50,229 nt of DNA from Thoreauomyces humboldtii. Its lineage: Eukaryota; Chytridiomycota; Chytridiomycetes; Spizellomycetales; Powellomycetaceae. The stretch is from NCBI GenBank assembly GCA_027596035.1, contig JADGJA010000071.1:1-50229 (forward strand), in the 5' to 3' direction. The number at the start of each line of letters is the position of its first letter. The stretch's first letter is position 1. Of this stretch, positions 48,787 to 50,229 are shown piece by piece. Below the pieces are notes generated by a model. The model searched no databases. It was not told the origin of the DNA and was given only the letters and a program-made list of their open reading frames with translations. The translations under genes were made by a program, and so were the position numbers.

Positions 48787-48999
48787 AAGAGGGCGAAGGT
48801 GGCCGCCTTCACCCGCCTGTACATATCCCAGGAGTGCGCTTTCTTGTACATTTTCCTTCTTTTTTCCACCACTTTCTTCTTTTTTTTTGGAACAATCATC
48901 TCATCTTTTGAAGGGCTTCTTGGCCGTCTTGGAAAACTGTGCACGATGCTCTATTACGTGAAAGTAGAAAAGACAAGGAAAGAGGCAGACTCGAGATGG

Positions 49000-49978
49000 T
49001 CACGATTGTTGACCCGTACGCTTGAGGTAAGCGTCCCACCCGGCCTTCCTGTATTCGATGGCCTTTGCCACTGGATCCGAGGCGCCGTAGATGCCTCTCC
49101 CGACGATGATGACGTCGCATTGGCTCTCGAGGATGACCTGCTCGGGGGTCCTGTACTGCTGTCCGAGGCTGTCTCCCGGCTCGGCCATGGAGACGCCCGG
49201 GGTCAGGTAGAGGTAGTCGTTGTCCTCGGCTCCCGATCGGTCACCGACGAGCCTCCGTTGGCCGATGAAACCGACGACAAAGTCGCGATGCCTGTCTGCC
49301 ATTCGGAGGGTCTCCTGGCTGTACTCGCCACGGGCCAGGGTACCCTTGGAGGACATCTCGGCGAGGAGCAGGAGGGCGCGGTCCAAGGGCAGACCGACCT
49401 CCTTGAGTCCCGAGACGATGCCGTCGCCCGGGATGGGATGAGCGTTGGTGATGTGGGACCAGGACGAGATCCGGTAGACGCCCGACCGGTACTGGGCCTT
49501 GACGGTCGTTCCGATGTCCGCGAACTTGCGGTCCTCGAAGATGAGGAAGTCGTGCCTGTCGGACAGCGCCTGCAGTCGAGTGATGACCGAGGCATCAAAG
49601 TCTTCGAGGATGTCGATGTGGGTCTGATGGGCAATTCGATCAAAAACCAAGGACATCCGAAGCGGTGACCTAGGTGGAGTTGCCCCCATCCCACAACACA
49701 ACGCCCAACCACCCAACCACCCACCACCCCAGTGGCGACTGATCGACATAGCCACGCTCAGAATCAGATGATCAGGGGAAGGCGCGCACCTTCAGCACGC
49801 AGATGTGGGGCCCAAGAATGTCTGCCAGACGCAGGAGCTCTGCCTGTTGAGTCACATCCACTGCGACGGAAAGGTTGGTCTTTTTCCTGTCCATGAGTTC
49901 GAGGAGCCTGCTTGCTGCTGGATTCTTGAAGTCGTTCCTTCTCGCAGTGTAGCTCTTGGAGGCAAATGGGGACGCCAT
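49000..49978 (-). CDS. URA3: Orotidine 5'-phosphate decarboxylase
   Basis: Two exons, 49978-49790 and 49623-49000, join in phase to give about 270 residues, normal for fungal URA3. It decarboxylates OMP to UMP, the last step of de novo pyrimidine synthesis, in the cytosol. The N-terminal part ([18 protein letters not shown], then [15 protein letters not shown] across the splice) carries the first conserved Asp and the KTHID motif. The catalytic lysine/aspartate array follows in [13 protein letters not shown]. Later come [27 protein letters not shown] and the phosphate-binding VGRGIYGA. The intron is 166 nt, more than twice the usual length here, and contains a CA/CCC-rich tract near 49708-49735. 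It converges with the RalGPS-like gene. Confidence 0.97.
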
Positions 49979-50229
49979 GGCTCGGGAGGTCGAGGTGTGT
50001 GTCGTGTGTTATGGAGAGGGACTTTGGCTTGAAGGAAGACTCCGTATCATGCGAGCGAGAACCCCGGTGACATGTTTTTGCAACCGGCCATCTTCGCCCG
50101 AACCACGGAAGAGGTATACTGCACGTGCAGTCAGCGACGACGACGACTTTCTCAAGCTCACGACGAACGCAGATCAACATGATTCCCTCAGCATCACCTT
50201 CCCATCCGCCAACTCACCTTCTCATTCCC
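49979..50229. other. URA3 upstream region at window end
   Basis: About 250 bases of URA3 promoter. No TATA box is evident. A palindromic GCACGTGC (E-box-like) occurs near 50120. Nothing else recognised. Confidence 0.4.

Noticed and set aside
49203..49727. 174-codon minus-strand frame and a 289-codon + frame (48799-49668) overlapping URA3
   Set aside because: They are out-of-frame readings of URA3; the URA3 motifs fix the frame.

Overview
This window looks like nuclear DNA from a flagellated (zoosporic, chytrid-like) fungus. It has GT-AG introns of mostly 55-75 nt in almost every gene, roughly balanced base composition, tightly packed genes and occasional TATA boxes. The fungal or eukaryotic housekeeping set includes bacterial-type URA4, URA3, a NoxR/p67phox homologue, a Sae2/CtIP homologue and an RFC clamp-loader subunit. 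A ciliary microtubule inner protein of the CIMIP2/FAM166 family and an EML-type microtubule protein point to a flagellum. A Frizzled-like receptor also fits an early-diverging lineage, since Dikarya lack such receptors. Species assignment is inference. No mobile element, CRISPR array, tRNA or rRNA was seen.

Layout. 0-6.7 kb: an incomplete, possibly flagellar gene (+), a secreted I36/crystallin-type inhibitor-like gene (-), an Old Yellow Enzyme (-), and CIMIP2 (+). 6.7-11 kb: a kynurenine/2-aminoadipate-type aminotransferase (-) divergent from dihydroorotase (+), then an internal fragment of a THADA/Trm732-type gene (+). 11-19.1 kb: an unknown multi-exon gene (-), RFC3 (+) and an EML-like WD40 gene (-). 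20-31 kb: four consecutive + strand genes: an IQ-DH-PH RhoGEF, flotillin, a Frizzled-like receptor, and a membrane-anchored protein joining a lectin-like domain to a degenerate Cu/Zn-SOD domain. 31.9-40.5 kb: an ABCC (MRP/Ycf1-type) transporter (+) convergent with a Sae2/CtIP homologue (-). 41-50 kb: NoxR (+), a GPI-anchored DM13 protein (+), a very long RalGPS-like RasGEF with polyQ and a split PH domain (+), and URA3 (-).

How the genes relate. Two steps of pyrimidine synthesis (URA4, URA3) lie about 40 kb apart. RhoGEF, flotillin and the Frizzled-like receptor are adjacent and could plausibly act together at the plasma membrane, but nothing in the sequence proves that. NoxR, the SOD-like protein, the DM13 protein and Old Yellow Enzyme are all redox-linked by family, without evidence of one pathway.

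The most unusual items are the SOD-like protein (two copper ligands lost, zinc ligands kept, fused to a lectin-like domain), an intron flanked by a perfect 12-nt direct repeat in that gene, a 23-nt duplication across a splice acceptor in the Frizzled-like gene, the truncated THADA fragment, and the ABCC second nucleotide-binding domain lacking a normal signature motif. Exon joins were made by eye from splice consensus, reading phase and family similarity. Spans are more reliable than individual boundaries where this is stated.
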